This document shows, one piece after another, positions 14,591-22,833 of a DNA stretch of 64,000 nucleotides. How positions within the stretch are numbered: position 1 is the first letter of the stretch; each line of letters starts with the position of its first letter. A program made the translations under genes and the position numbers. Source of the DNA: Flavobacterium johnsoniae UW101 (lineage in GTDB: Bacteria; Bacteroidota; Bacteroidia; Flavobacteriales; Flavobacteriaceae); contig NC_009441.1 in the NCBI RefSeq assembly GCF_000016645.1, positions 744,001-808,000 on the forward strand, read 5' to 3'. The notes beneath the pieces were generated by a model. That model did no database searches. It was not told the DNA's origin and saw nothing but the letters and a program-made list of their open reading frames with translations.

Positions 14591-14685
14591 AGTTCACAAA
14601 CAATATTTGTTATAAATAAATTTATTACTACTTTAAAGATTTCCCAATTAAACCAAGACATTTCGATATTTTACTCCAGCTTTCT

Positions 14686-14693
14686 TAACTTTG
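14686..14693 (+). promoter_or_regulatory. -7 element for the hydrolase at 14719
   Basis: TAACTTTG matches TAnnTTTG and lies 25 bases before the proposed TTG start codon. The -33 region is only TTTCG. Confidence 0.45.
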
Positions 14694-14718
14694 TGCTTCA
14701 TAACAAAAAAAGTTCATT

Positions 14719-15495
14719 TTGAAAACGCTTTTATATAAAAACACCACGATTTCATACTCAGATTCAGGAACTGGAAACGCAATTGTTTTACTGCACGGCT
14801 TTTTGGAAAACAAAAAAATGTGGAAAGACTATGTTGCTTTTTTTTCAGAAAAATATCGCGTCATAACAATCGATTTATTAGGTCATGGCGAATCTGATCC
14901 ATTAGGCTATGTTCATGAAATGGAAGATAATGCCAATGTTATAAACGAAATTTTAGAACATTTAAAAATAGAAAAAGCGATAATTCTTGGGCATTCAATG
15001 GGCGGATATGTTGGTTTGGCTTTCGCCGAATTGTATCCGCAGAAAATACAGAAATTGGTTTTACTAAATTCAACTTCAAAAGAAGACAGCGCCGAAAAAA
15101 AATTAAACAGAACCCGGGCCATAAAAGCTGTAAAACAAAACTATATCAACTTTGTCAGCTTAGCCATTGCTAATTTATTCAGCGAAAACAATAGAACGCG
15201 ATTAGCAGAAGAAATTGAAAAGGCAAAAATAGAAGCTTTAAAAACTCCTTTGCAGGGAATTATAGCTTCATTGGAAGGAATGAAAATACGAAAAGACCGA
15301 GAGTGGCTGTTAGAACAAAACCGCTTTCCTGTTTTATTAATTTTAGGAAAAAAAGATCCTGTTTTAAGCTACGAAGAAAGTCTTTCGCAAGCAGAGAATA
15401 CATCTGTACAATTAGTTTCTTTTGAAGACGGGCATATGAGCCAAATTGAAAACAAAGAAGAATTGAAGCCTGTTTTATTACAGTTCTTCAACTAA
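14719..15495 (+). CDS. Alpha/beta hydrolase with TTG start
   Basis: A 258-residue cytoplasmic alpha/beta hydrolase. Visible motifs: HGFLENKKMW (oxyanion loop), ITIDLLGHGESDPLG, nucleophile elbow GHSMGGYVGLAF, catalytic acid in LGKKDPVLS and histidine in FEDGHMSQIE. There is no ATG at the N-terminus: the first internal methionine lies well inside the fold (about residue 34), so the TTG at 14719 must be the start, a rare start codon here. The substrate is unknown; the family includes esterases, MenH-like lyases and haloperoxidase-like enzymes. It ends 83 bases before the convergent roadblock gene. Confidence 0.87.
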   Translation: MKTLLYKNTTISYSDSGTGNAIVLLHGFLENKKMWKDYVAFFSEKYRVITIDLLGHGESDPLGYVHEMEDNANVINEILEHLKIEKAIILGHSMGGYVGLAFAELYPQKIQKLVLLNSTSKEDSAEKKLNRTRAIKAVKQNYINFVSLAIANLFSENNRTRLAEEIEKAKIEALKTPLQGIIASLEGMKIRKDREWLLEQNRFPVLLILGKKDPVLSYEESLSQAENTSVQLVSFEDGHMSQIENKEELKPVLLQFFN

Positions 15496-15517
15496 AATTA
15501 AAGGAAAATATTAAAAG

Positions 15518-15560
15518 CAGAAAAGGCCATTTCGAAATGATATCGAAACAGCCTTTTCTT
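15518..15560. terminator. Hairpin between convergent hydrolase and roadblock B1 genes
   Basis: AGAAAAGGC...TTTCG / CGAAA...GCCTTTTCT forms a long imperfect stem between the two convergent stops. It could serve both strands. Confidence 0.6.
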
Positions 15561-15577
15561 CATTTTGGGGGCAAAAA

Positions 15578-15952
15578 TTATAATTTTGTAATAATGTCTT
15601 TTTTGAATTTTGCCAAAGTAGCTCTTGTTAATCCAAGATTTGCTTTTTTAGCATCAACAGCTAAGTAAATAAAATACTGGCCGTCTTCAGAAACATCTAT
15701 AATATGTATTTGATCCGTCAATGTAATTAAAATATCGTTTATTTTTTGATCTAATCCTAGAGCTTTAATGGCGTTTAATTTTGCTTTTACAACTTCTAAA
15801 TTATAAGCAGATGCTAATTCCGGATCAAAATCTGATTTTACAGAAAGCGAGCAGTACGACATTCCTGTTTCTACCTCAGTTACAGAAACTGCGATAAATC
15901 CGTGAACATTCTCTTTTAAATCATTTTGAAAATTTTGTAAAAAATCTGACAT
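15578..15952 (-). CDS. Roadblock/LC7-like protein B, copy 1
   Basis: A 124-residue protein with an alpha/beta roadblock-like layout: an N-terminal helix, GFIAVSVTEVETGMSY strands, a long helix (ELASAYNLEVVKAKLNAIKALGLD), INDILITLTDQIHIIDVSEDGQYFIYLAV strands and a C-terminal helix with KANLGLTRATL. Roadblock domains in bacteria usually bind or regulate small Ras-like GTPases (MglB is the classic case), but no GTPase gene is in this window. It starts 26 bases after the stop of A1 (15979-16299) on the same strand, so they form one unit. Its closest relative here is B2 (27635-28015): about 78 of 122 positions match by hand alignment. The family call is inferred from pattern. Confidence 0.72.
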   Translation of the reverse strand: MSDFLQNFQNDLKENVHGFIAVSVTEVETGMSYCSLSVKSDFDPELASAYNLEVVKAKLNAIKALGLDQKINDILITLTDQIHIIDVSEDGQYFIYLAVDAKKANLGLTRATLAKFKKDIITKL

Positions 15953-15978
15953 GTGTATATATAAATAATTGGTTTAAA

Positions 15979-16299
15979 TTAATTGCTGAAAACAGTATCC
16001 ATTTTACGAAGCAGAAGCCCCATTTTACTAATATCTTTAGATAATAATGCTACACAATTGTCATCCTCGCTTTTGTTAGCAACAACAATACCATCATTAT
16101 TTTTAATCATCACCTGTTTTAAATCGCCATTATTAACATCTTCAGACATTTCCAAACACATTTTCAAAATCATTCCAATCATCGCGGCAACATTTCCATC
16201 ATATTCTAAATTCACAGATTCTAATAGAACTCCGTCAATATTAAAAGTAATTCCAGACTCAGCTCCAGTTTCTTCTACAAGTGTATTTAAATCAACCAT
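15979..16299 (-). CDS. Roadblock/LC7-like protein A, copy 1
   Basis: A 106-residue protein with the core roadblock pattern GVLLESVNLEYDGNVAAMIGMILKM, then DLKQVMIKNNDGIVVANKSEDDNCVALLSKDISKMGLLL. It aligns through its core with A2 (27243-27599): both share the xxLxSLNLxYxxxxAAM helix, GxLKQ, DGxVVxNK and GLL. It is the first gene of a two-gene leftward unit with B1 and diverges from the small gene at 16583. By analogy with MglB-type proteins A and B may form a heteromeric platform; that is inference. No signal peptide, so cytoplasmic. Confidence 0.72.
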   Translation of the reverse strand: MVDLNTLVEETGAESGITFNIDGVLLESVNLEYDGNVAAMIGMILKMCLEMSEDVNNGDLKQVMIKNNDGIVVANKSEDDNCVALLSKDISKMGLLLRKMDTVFSN

Positions 16300-16324
16300 A
16301 TAACATTAATTTTTTTAAGAAGGT

Positions 16325-16332
16325 CAAAGTTA
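16325..16332 (-). promoter_or_regulatory. -7 element for the roadblock A1-B1 unit
   Basis: On the minus strand TAACTTTG lies 25 bases upstream of the A1 start codon at 16299. A -33 element is not clear. Confidence 0.45.
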
Positions 16333-16559
16333 TTTTTAATAAAAAGAATTGTCGGCTAAACACTTGTTAAAAAAATGACTTCGCTCAACTATCTGAATCA
16401 CTTTTGTTTATACTATAATTAAACCTGATTTTTAAAAGAAAATCATTAAAAAAATTTAACAGAAAAAAGAGAATTATCCAAAATTCAAACATTTTAATTC
16501 ATAAAATTCAAAACACATTATTGATACGTGCAGATAATCAGTTTAATAGAAGTTTTTTC

Positions 16560-16567
16560 TAAATTTG
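16560..16567 (+). promoter_or_regulatory. -7 element for the 47-codon gene
   Basis: TAAATTTG matches TAnnTTTG and lies 15 bases before the ATG at 16583, giving a very short leader. Confidence 0.5.
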
Positions 16568-16582
16568 CAAAAAAAATTTCCA

Positions 16583-16726
16583 ATGAAAACTGTAGATGAA
16601 TTACGTTTTGACTTAAATGTAAAATTGATGAAGTTCAGAAGATTTCGTTTTGAAAATGGACCTATAAATGCTTCAATTTCAGAAGAACCTGCAAAAAAAG
16701 GTTTTTTCAAAAAAATATTTAGTTAA
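16583..16726 (+). CDS. Small basic protein (47 aa) divergent from roadblock A1
   Basis: This short gene encodes MKTVDELRFDLNVKLMKFRR and on to a C-terminus EPAKKGFFKKIFS. It is rich in K, R and F and could form one amphipathic helix plus a basic-aromatic tail of the kind that binds membranes or a partner protein. Support for a real gene: a -7 element 15 bases before the ATG and an intrinsic terminator beginning 11 bases after the stop. It occupies the same divergent position relative to roadblock A1 as the 68-aa gene at 26856-27062 does to A2, and the tails are similar (KKGFFKKIF versus SKGIFKSIS). Homology of the two is plausible but weak at this length. Function unknown. Confidence 0.6.
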   Translation: MKTVDELRFDLNVKLMKFRRFRFENGPINASISEEPAKKGFFKKIFS

Positions 16727-16734
16727 AAACTACT

Positions 16735-16780
16735 TACAAAAAGCTGCAATGATTATTTAATATTATCGCAGCTTTTTCCT
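16735..16780 (+). terminator. Intrinsic terminator after the 47-codon gene
   Basis: AAAAAGCTGC (16738-16747) pairs with GCAGCTTTTT (16768-16777), the inner AATGAT/ATTAT part extending the stem, followed by T-rich sequence. Confidence 0.75.
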
Positions 16781-17155
16781 TCATGATCTGAATCTTAACA
16801 TTCAGTTAAAGTCAAAAAACTAAAAAAAACAGGACTACATTTTTTTAGTAAAATTTAAGTGTATACGAATTCTTTGTTTTTATACTCTATTTATCATAAC
16901 ATATTTGACTTATTGAATTCCTGATAAAAATTCAACCCCAAGAAAATAAAAACACAAAAACGATCAGGTAAGCTTTTTTTATATTAATAGAATTTTTTTT
17001 GTAGATAAAGCCAAAATACCCCGCCATTAAAGCAAGTCAGAGAAAACATACAAATTTAAAAAAATCAAGTATTTTGTTTAGCGGGTCAATTTTTGAATCG
17101 CTTTTCTAAAAGACCAAACATTGATTTTGATTTTATACAAAAATTAAAAATGCAT
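16781..17155. other. Gene-free AT-rich stretch
   Basis: No promoter, repeat or open frame I can support, apart from poly-A/T runs. It separates the terminator at 16780 from the convergent addB-like gene ending at 17156. Confidence 0.5.
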
Positions 17156-19915
17156 TTAAATCTTCTCTTCAAAAGGGATACTCAGATCAAATATTTCTTT
17201 TAAAAGCAGTACAATTTCTTCAACATAAGAATTTAAAATTGCTTTAGAAACGGTAACTTCCAAATCTTTATCTTCTTTAAATCCGAAAGATAAAAACCCC
17301 GATTTTAAATTTTTAAATGAAATGATACCAACTTCTATTGGAGTTTCTCCTGCCAATTGTTCATACATAAAAGCATAAGCCAATACCTGTATAATTTTAT
17401 CGTTTTTAAGCTCCTGTGTTAAACCATTCCACGATTTAAGTACAATATTTGTTTTTTCAACTTTTCCTGTCTTATAATCAACGATTCTTATTTTTCCGTT
17501 ACGAAGTTCAATTCTGTCTACATTTCCTTTAATTAAAACCGGAAATGGCAGTTCTGAATGGACTAATTCTCGTTCGAAAGTTTTCTCTAAAGCAATAATT
17601 TTAATTGTATCTCCATTTTTGATTGACTCCAATTCAATTTTCAAAAAATTAGAAACATTTCGTTTTGCGACTTCAAACGCCAAAAGGTTTCTCCCTTTTT
17701 TAATTTCACCTTCTTTATACACAAGTTTAAATTGCTTCAGAACTTCGTCATCCAACAATTTAAAACAATTTAAAATATCAGACTCAGAAATAAATTTCTC
17801 AACAAAAGGATCATATAAAGCTTTTAATGTTTCGTGAATAATGGTTCCGAGTGTATTTAAGGCAATATTTTCTTCTACTTCTTCGACTTCACGAATACGC
17901 AGGATTTTTTGAAAATAGAATTCAGTAGGATTACGAATATAACTTGTTAATGCCGAAGGAGAAAATCCTGACAAAGCAATTTCCTTTAATCGCTCCATAA
18001 CTGCATCGGATTTTGGAATCACCATTGGCAGATAAGCAGTAGTTGGCAATACAGGATTATAAATATCAAAAGTTAGATTATGCCTTGATTTTTTTTCAAC
18101 TTCAAGCTGCGTGATAAAACGACTTCTTTCACCGGCATCTAATCCGTCGTTTTCGGTATTATAAATTAAATAGATGTTTTTTGCACGCTGCAGTAAATGA
18201 TAAAAGTGATAGGTATAAATAGCATCTTTTTCTTTAAAAGTCGGCAGACCTAATTCTTTTTTTACATCATAAGGAATAAATGAATTCTGGGATTTTCCTG
18301 CCGGAAATTTTCCTTCATTCATTGAAGTTACAATTACGGTATCAAAATCTAGTACACGGCTTTCAAGAACTCCCATAATTTGAAGCCCGCGCAAAGGTTC
18401 TCCTTCAAAAGAAACTTCTGCAACATCTATTATCTGTTTATAAATAGCATGAAGCGTATCGATATTATCAATATGCTTGTGCTGCGAATAATAATTAATA
18501 AGCTTATTTATTACTTTAAAAACAGCATAAACAAACGTTTTTGCTATTTTTTCTTCTTCATTATCGTTGCTAAAGCTTTGCTTTATAAGCAGCAAAACTG
18601 CCGAAATATTTTCTAAAACTGCAACAGATCCATTTTCCCATTTCTGAAATAATAAAGAAAATAACTTGGAAGGATTTGGATTCAGATCCAAAATTTTATT
18701 AAGGGTAATAAAAGTATAATTGTTTTCTTTTATAATCCTGACTAAATGATTCACATTTGCATAGGGTTCTACTAAAGAATGTGTCAAAACATCGAGCACA
18801 TCTTTATAATAAAAAACATAATTTCCCGCGCGGGAAAGCGCGTTTGTATGCATTTTGAAAAATTTTGCCACAAGTATCTGCGATGGATTATTTTTTCCTG
18901 AATATCCCATCGTAATATTCAAAGCTCCAACAGAAGATGGGAGCGAATACAAAACCGGAATTAGTAAATTTTCTTCTCCTAAAACTACCGCAACTTTATC
19001 TAAAGAAGCCGCAGGGTTCTTATTAATTAAATCCTCAATAATACTTCCAGCAATTTTAGCCTGTCCAATAGTTTTTGGGGTTCCAATTACTTCTATATTT
19101 TTAGTTTGTGAAAAATCATCTACAATCCACTCGAAAGGATGTGATTTATAGTGTTTCCAGCTTTCTTTAAAACGACGCACAAAAAGTCCTGCATCGTGAT
19201 ATGGATCATTTAAAAAAGTCTGATCTACATCCCAATAAATTTTGGCTTGATCTAATGCTAAAAGATGTTGTACTATTTTTTCTTCTGCAGCGTTTAAGGC
19301 ATTGAATCCGGCAAATATAAAATTACGGTTTGAAATGGTATTCGAAAAATGATTCAGGTTATTTACCGCTTCTCTATAAATCAACCCTTGGTAACCAATA
19401 GATTTATTTAATAAATGGTTATATAAGGAATCGTAATACATAGGAAGAAGCTTCCAGAAATCAATATAATTTTCTAAAAGTTTTGTTTTGTTTTCTACTT
19501 CAATTCCCCATTTTTTAATATCCTCAATATCTTTCAAATAAGACAAGACATGGTATGGATCTAAAAGATAACGATCAATCTCATTAAAATCCTGTAAAAG
19601 TGTTTTTGCCCAATTAGCAAACAGCTCAAATGACTGCTGATGCTGTTTATCTGTAACTGACAAATAAACCTCATAAAACTCAAACAACAGCTCAATAGAA
19701 TCAATTGATCTAATTGACGCTACATCTTGTACAAAATCTTCAATGCTGATAATTTCCGGAGAGAGAATAGTTTTTGATGTTTCTTTTTTAAGAGCTTCAA
19801 TAAGAAAAACTTTAGCTCTTTTATTAGGCAGTACAATTGTGGTTTCAGAAAGTTTATCTGAATAATTTTGTATTACAACACCAGCAATTTTCTCTAAAAA
19901 AGACGTATTTATCAT
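17156..19915 (-). CDS. AddB-like PD-(D/E)XK nuclease subunit of a RecBCD/AddAB-type enzyme
   Basis: Start at the ATG at 19915 (MINTSFLEKIAGVVIQNY, 919 aa), because an upstream extension would read through the ompA terminator at 19925-19957. The N-terminal half is an inactivated helicase-like region (TIVLPNKRAKVFLIEAL; VAVVLGEENLLIPVLYSLP; VTSMNEGKFPAGKSQNSFIPYDVKKELGLP), as in AddB. The C-terminal RecB-type nuclease has GTIIHETLKALYD, KGNVDRIELRNGKIRIVDYKTGKVEK and IQVLAYAFMY, with the D and D-x-K residues of the active site. The cysteine cluster that holds Fe-S in Bacillus AddB is not visible (YIRNPTEFYF where a Cys is often found). With the helicase at 22834-25992 it should process double-strand breaks. 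ompA and kbl lie between the two subunits. Confidence 0.85.
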   Translation of the reverse strand: MINTSFLEKIAGVVIQNYSDKLSETTIVLPNKRAKVFLIEALKKETSKTILSPEIISIEDFVQDVASIRSIDSIELLFEFYEVYLSVTDKQHQQSFELFANWAKTLLQDFNEIDRYLLDPYHVLSYLKDIEDIKKWGIEVENKTKLLENYIDFWKLLPMYYDSLYNHLLNKSIGYQGLIYREAVNNLNHFSNTISNRNFIFAGFNALNAAEEKIVQHLLALDQAKIYWDVDQTFLNDPYHDAGLFVRRFKESWKHYKSHPFEWIVDDFSQTKNIEVIGTPKTIGQAKIAGSIIEDLINKNPAASLDKVAVVLGEENLLIPVLYSLPSSVGALNITMGYSGKNNPSQILVAKFFKMHTNALSRAGNYVFYYKDVLDVLTHSLVEPYANVNHLVRIIKENNYTFITLNKILDLNPNPSKLFSLLFQKWENGSVAVLENISAVLLLIKQSFSNDNEEEKIAKTFVYAVFKVINKLINYYSQHKHIDNIDTLHAIYKQIIDVAEVSFEGEPLRGLQIMGVLESRVLDFDTVIVTSMNEGKFPAGKSQNSFIPYDVKKELGLPTFKEKDAIYTYHFYHLLQRAKNIYLIYNTENDGLDAGERSRFITQLEVEKKSRHNLTFDIYNPVLPTTAYLPMVIPKSDAVMERLKEIALSGFSPSALTSYIRNPTEFYFQKILRIREVEEVEENIALNTLGTIIHETLKALYDPFVEKFISESDILNCFKLLDDEVLKQFKLVYKEGEIKKGRNLLAFEVAKRNVSNFLKIELESIKNGDTIKIIALEKTFERELVHSELPFPVLIKGNVDRIELRNGKIRIVDYKTGKVEKTNIVLKSWNGLTQELKNDKIIQVLAYAFMYEQLAGETPIEVGIISFKNLKSGFLSFGFKEDKDLEVTVSKAILNSYVEEIVLLLKEIFDLSIPFEEKI

Positions 19916-19924
19916 TTTATAAAA

Positions 19925-19960
19925 ATAAAAAAAGCCATTCAATTAAGAATGGCTTTTCGG
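19925..19960 (-). terminator. Intrinsic terminator after ompA
   Basis: AAAGCCATTC / GAATGGCTTT hairpin (19931-19956). On the minus strand it is followed by a long T-run. It falls just before the addB-like start codon and so also fixes that start. Confidence 0.85.
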
Positions 19961-19978
19961 TATTATTTACAAAGTAAA

Positions 19979-21442
19979 TTATAGTTTACCTTGGTATTTA
20001 GAACCAATATGTTTGATTTCAGTTCTTCTGTTTTGTGCTTTACCTGCAGCAGTTTTGTTACTTGCAACTGGTTGAGAAGATCCAAATCCTTTAGCTTCTA
20101 AATTTTCTGGATTAACACCTCTTTCAACTAAAGCGTTTAATACAGCGTTAGCTCTGTCTTGAGATAATTTATCGTTGATTTTAGCAGAACCTGTGTTATC
20201 CGTGTGTCCTTCAATAGAGAATTTCGCGTTTGGATAGTTTTTAAGGATTTCTTTAATAGCGTCTAATCTAGCTGGAGTTTCTTTGTCACCAGTTTTGAAA
20301 GTAGCTTTACCAGAGTTAAAGTAGATAGCTCTAGCTTGAACTTTAAGATCTTCTAAAGCTTGAGAAGATACTTCTGGACATCCTCTGTTACTAGCTGGAC
20401 CAGGAACTGTAGGACAATCGTCATCTTTATCTAAAACTCCATCTTTATCAGCGTCTAAGAAAGGACAACCACCATTTTCTTTAGGACCAGCAACTGTAGG
20501 ACATTTATCATCTTTATCAGCGATACCGTCACCGTCAGTGTCAGGACAACCTTTTAAAGCAGCTAAACCAGCAACATCTGGACAAGCGTCATCTTTATCA
20601 GCAACACCGTCTCCGTCTCTATCAGGACAACCGTTTAATGCAGCTAAACCAAATTCATTTGGACAAGCATCAGAAGCATCAACGATTCCGTCACCGTCAG
20701 TATCAGGACATCCGTTGAATTGTTTTAAACCAGCAACATCTGGACAAGCATCATCTTTGTCATAGATTCCATCTCCGTCAGTATCTTTACCTCCGAATTT
20801 GAAAACTAAACCTGCAGTGTGTTGGAAGTGAGATGGAGCATCTGGAACACCAGCTGCATCTTCTCTATCACCACTAACAGACCACTTGTATCTTGTAGCT
20901 AATTCAAGACCAATAGCATCAGTAAACCAGAAAGTAACACCAGCACCTGGGTTAACAGTTCCGTAGCTGCTATCTCCGAAGAAAGTATAACCTCCACCTA
21001 CAGATAACGAAGGATCAACCACTTTAGATTTGATTAATTCTTGGAAGCTGTATTTGATTGTAGCATCAATTCCGTAGTACATCAAGTCGCCAGGATTAGT
21101 TACAACGTTTCCTCTTGAGTCATGCCCTGGAGCACTTGGAGCGAAAGTTACATATTTATCAATTTTGTTTACAGATCCTTGTAAACCAACTGAGAAACCA
21201 CTACCTACATATCTAGACACACCAATGTAAGATAAAGAAGGAAGAATATTCCAGTTGTCTTTTACTGAGAATGGCTGAGAGAAGTGCTGATCAAAAAATC
21301 CACTTCCTGAACCCGAACTAGTCCTAGTATCCACAGCATTAACTCCGAAAGAGATAGCCCATGGATTGTTACTGTCTTGCGCGTGTGAGCTTAAACCCAT
21401 CGCCATCAATACAGCAACTAAAAGTTTGTTAAGATGTTTCAT
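19979..21442 (-). CDS. OmpA-family outer-membrane protein with thrombospondin type 3 repeats
   Basis: A 487-residue protein with signal peptide (MKHLNKLLVAVLMAMGLSSHAQ), an N-terminal eight-stranded barrel region (about 25-215), five calcium-binding type 3 repeats of the form DTDGDGIxDxDDxCP (about 217-355), and a C-terminal OmpA peptidoglycan-binding domain (about 370-480; FSIEGHTDNTGSAKINDKLSQDRANAVLNALVERGV and NRRTEI). The family tethers the outer membrane to the cell wall and is often the most abundant outer-membrane protein in Flavobacterium. The promoter is one of the best in the window. It has its own terminator, so it is monocistronic between kbl and the addB-like gene. Confidence 0.93.
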   Translation of the reverse strand: MKHLNKLLVAVLMAMGLSSHAQDSNNPWAISFGVNAVDTRTSSGSGSGFFDQHFSQPFSVKDNWNILPSLSYIGVSRYVGSGFSVGLQGSVNKIDKYVTFAPSAPGHDSRGNVVTNPGDLMYYGIDATIKYSFQELIKSKVVDPSLSVGGGYTFFGDSSYGTVNPGAGVTFWFTDAIGLELATRYKWSVSGDREDAAGVPDAPSHFQHTAGLVFKFGGKDTDGDGIYDKDDACPDVAGLKQFNGCPDTDGDGIVDASDACPNEFGLAALNGCPDRDGDGVADKDDACPDVAGLAALKGCPDTDGDGIADKDDKCPTVAGPKENGGCPFLDADKDGVLDKDDDCPTVPGPASNRGCPEVSSQALEDLKVQARAIYFNSGKATFKTGDKETPARLDAIKEILKNYPNAKFSIEGHTDNTGSAKINDKLSQDRANAVLNALVERGVNPENLEAKGFGSSQPVASNKTAAGKAQNRRTEIKHIGSKYQGKL

Positions 21443-21479
21443 ACTTAATTTTTTTAATTACAATTTAGTTAATTACAAG

Positions 21480-21510
21480 CAAAAGTAACACCAAATTTTT
21501 TAAATACAAA
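21480..21510 (-). promoter_or_regulatory. Strong Bacteroidota promoter of ompA
   Basis: On the minus strand TTTG (21507-21510) and TACTTTTG (21480-21487) are 19 bases apart, a full match to the TTTG-N19-TAnnTTTG consensus. The start codon is 37 bases downstream. Confidence 0.75.
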
Positions 21511-21555
21511 ATCAAATGTTAAAAAAAACCTACAAAAAAACACCAAATGTGGCAA

Positions 21556-22749
21556 TTATATAACTTTTAACATTTTACCTGTTAATTTAAAAGCTTCTAT
21601 TGCCTTGTCTAAGTGTTCTTTGGTATGCGCTGCCGAAAGCTGCACTCTTATTCTCGCCTTATCTTTTGGAACTACAGGAAAGAAGAATCCTATTACATAA
21701 ATGCCCAGCTTTAAAAGTTCGTCTGCCATTGTCTGAGATAATTTTGCATCGTAAAGCATCACTGGTACGATTGCAGAATCTCCATCAATTATATCAAAAC
21801 CGGCTTCTTTCATTCCTTCTTTAAAATAATTAGTATTCCACTCCAGCTTATCTCTAAGGGTTGTGTCTTTTTCTAATAATTCAAATACTTTTATTGAAGC
21901 TCCAACAATTGAAGGCGCAAGTGAGTTTGAGAACAAATAAGGTCTTGATCGCTGACGCAGAATTTCAATTATTTCTTTTTTAGCTGTTGTATAACCTCCC
22001 ATTGCCCCTCCAAGTGCCTTACCTAGAGTTCCAGTAATGATATCAACACGTCCCATTACACCTTTTGCTTCAAGTGTACCTTTTCCTGTTGCTCCTATAA
22101 ATCCTGCAGCATGACATTCATCAACCATAACCATTGCATCGTACTTATCAGCAAGATCACAGATTTTATCTAAAGGCGCAACTAAACCGTCCATAGAAAA
22201 AACACCATCAGTTACAATTAATTTAAAACGGGCTCCTGCTTCATTTGCTTTGATTAACTGCTGTTCCAGATCTTCCATATTGTTATTTTCATAACGATAA
22301 CGAGCCGCTTTACACAAACGAACACCATCTATAATAGAAGCATGATTTAAACTATCTGAAATAATCGCATCGTTTTCTCCTAATAAAGGCTCAAAGACAC
22401 CACCGTTTGCATCAAATGCAGCAGCATACAATATGGTATCTTCTGTACCATAAAAGTCAGCTATTTTTTTTTCTAATGTTTTATGAATATCCTGAGTCCC
22501 GCAAATAAATCGAACAGACGACATTCCGAAACCATGAGTATCCATTGCATCTTTTGCTGCCTGAACCACTTCTGGATGCGACGAAAGCCCTAAATAATTA
22601 TTGGCACAAAAATTTAAAACTGTTTCTCCGGTCGAAATCGTAATTTCAGCACCTTGGGGCGATGTTATAATTCTCTCCTTTTTGAAAATACCATTTTCTT
22701 CGATTGTCTGCAGCTCACTTTGCAGATGTTCTTTAATTTTACCGTACAT
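21556..22749 (-). CDS. kbl: Glycine C-acetyltransferase (2-amino-3-ketobutyrate CoA ligase)
   Basis: A 397-residue PLP enzyme of the alpha-oxoamine synthase family. It joins glycine and acetyl-CoA to 2-amino-3-oxobutyrate, or cleaves that compound, in the threonine-to-glycine route. Visible features: [19 protein letters not shown], the PLP-ring-stacking stretch [22 protein letters not shown], and the Schiff-base lysine K244 in [16 protein letters not shown]. Length matches Kbl exactly, and substrate residues are closer to Kbl than to serine palmitoyltransferase or BioF, though that distinction is by eye. No threonine dehydrogenase (tdh) is next to it. A -7-like element overlaps the end of the addA-like gene. 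Confidence 0.9.
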   Translation of the reverse strand: MYGKIKEHLQSELQTIEENGIFKKERIITSPQGAEITISTGETVLNFCANNYLGLSSHPEVVQAAKDAMDTHGFGMSSVRFICGTQDIHKTLEKKIADFYGTEDTILYAAAFDANGGVFEPLLGENDAIISDSLNHASIIDGVRLCKAARYRYENNNMEDLEQQLIKANEAGARFKLIVTDGVFSMDGLVAPLDKICDLADKYDAMVMVDECHAAGFIGATGKGTLEAKGVMGRVDIITGTLGKALGGAMGGYTTAKKEIIEILRQRSRPYLFSNSLAPSIVGASIKVFELLEKDTTLRDKLEWNTNYFKEGMKEAGFDIIDGDSAIVPVMLYDAKLSQTMADELLKLGIYVIGFFFPVVPKDKARIRVQLSAAHTKEHLDKAIEAFKLTGKMLKVI

Positions 22750-22833
22750 TTTTACAATTTATTTAAAACGTTAAAAATTAACAACTTAAGCCTAAAAAAG
22801 CCACATTATTTCTTTAACATCTGATTAATTTTT

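Noticed and set aside
15983..16303. 106-aa rightward frame covering roadblock A1
   Set aside because: Exact antisense overlap with A1, which has the better motif content and a two-gene context.
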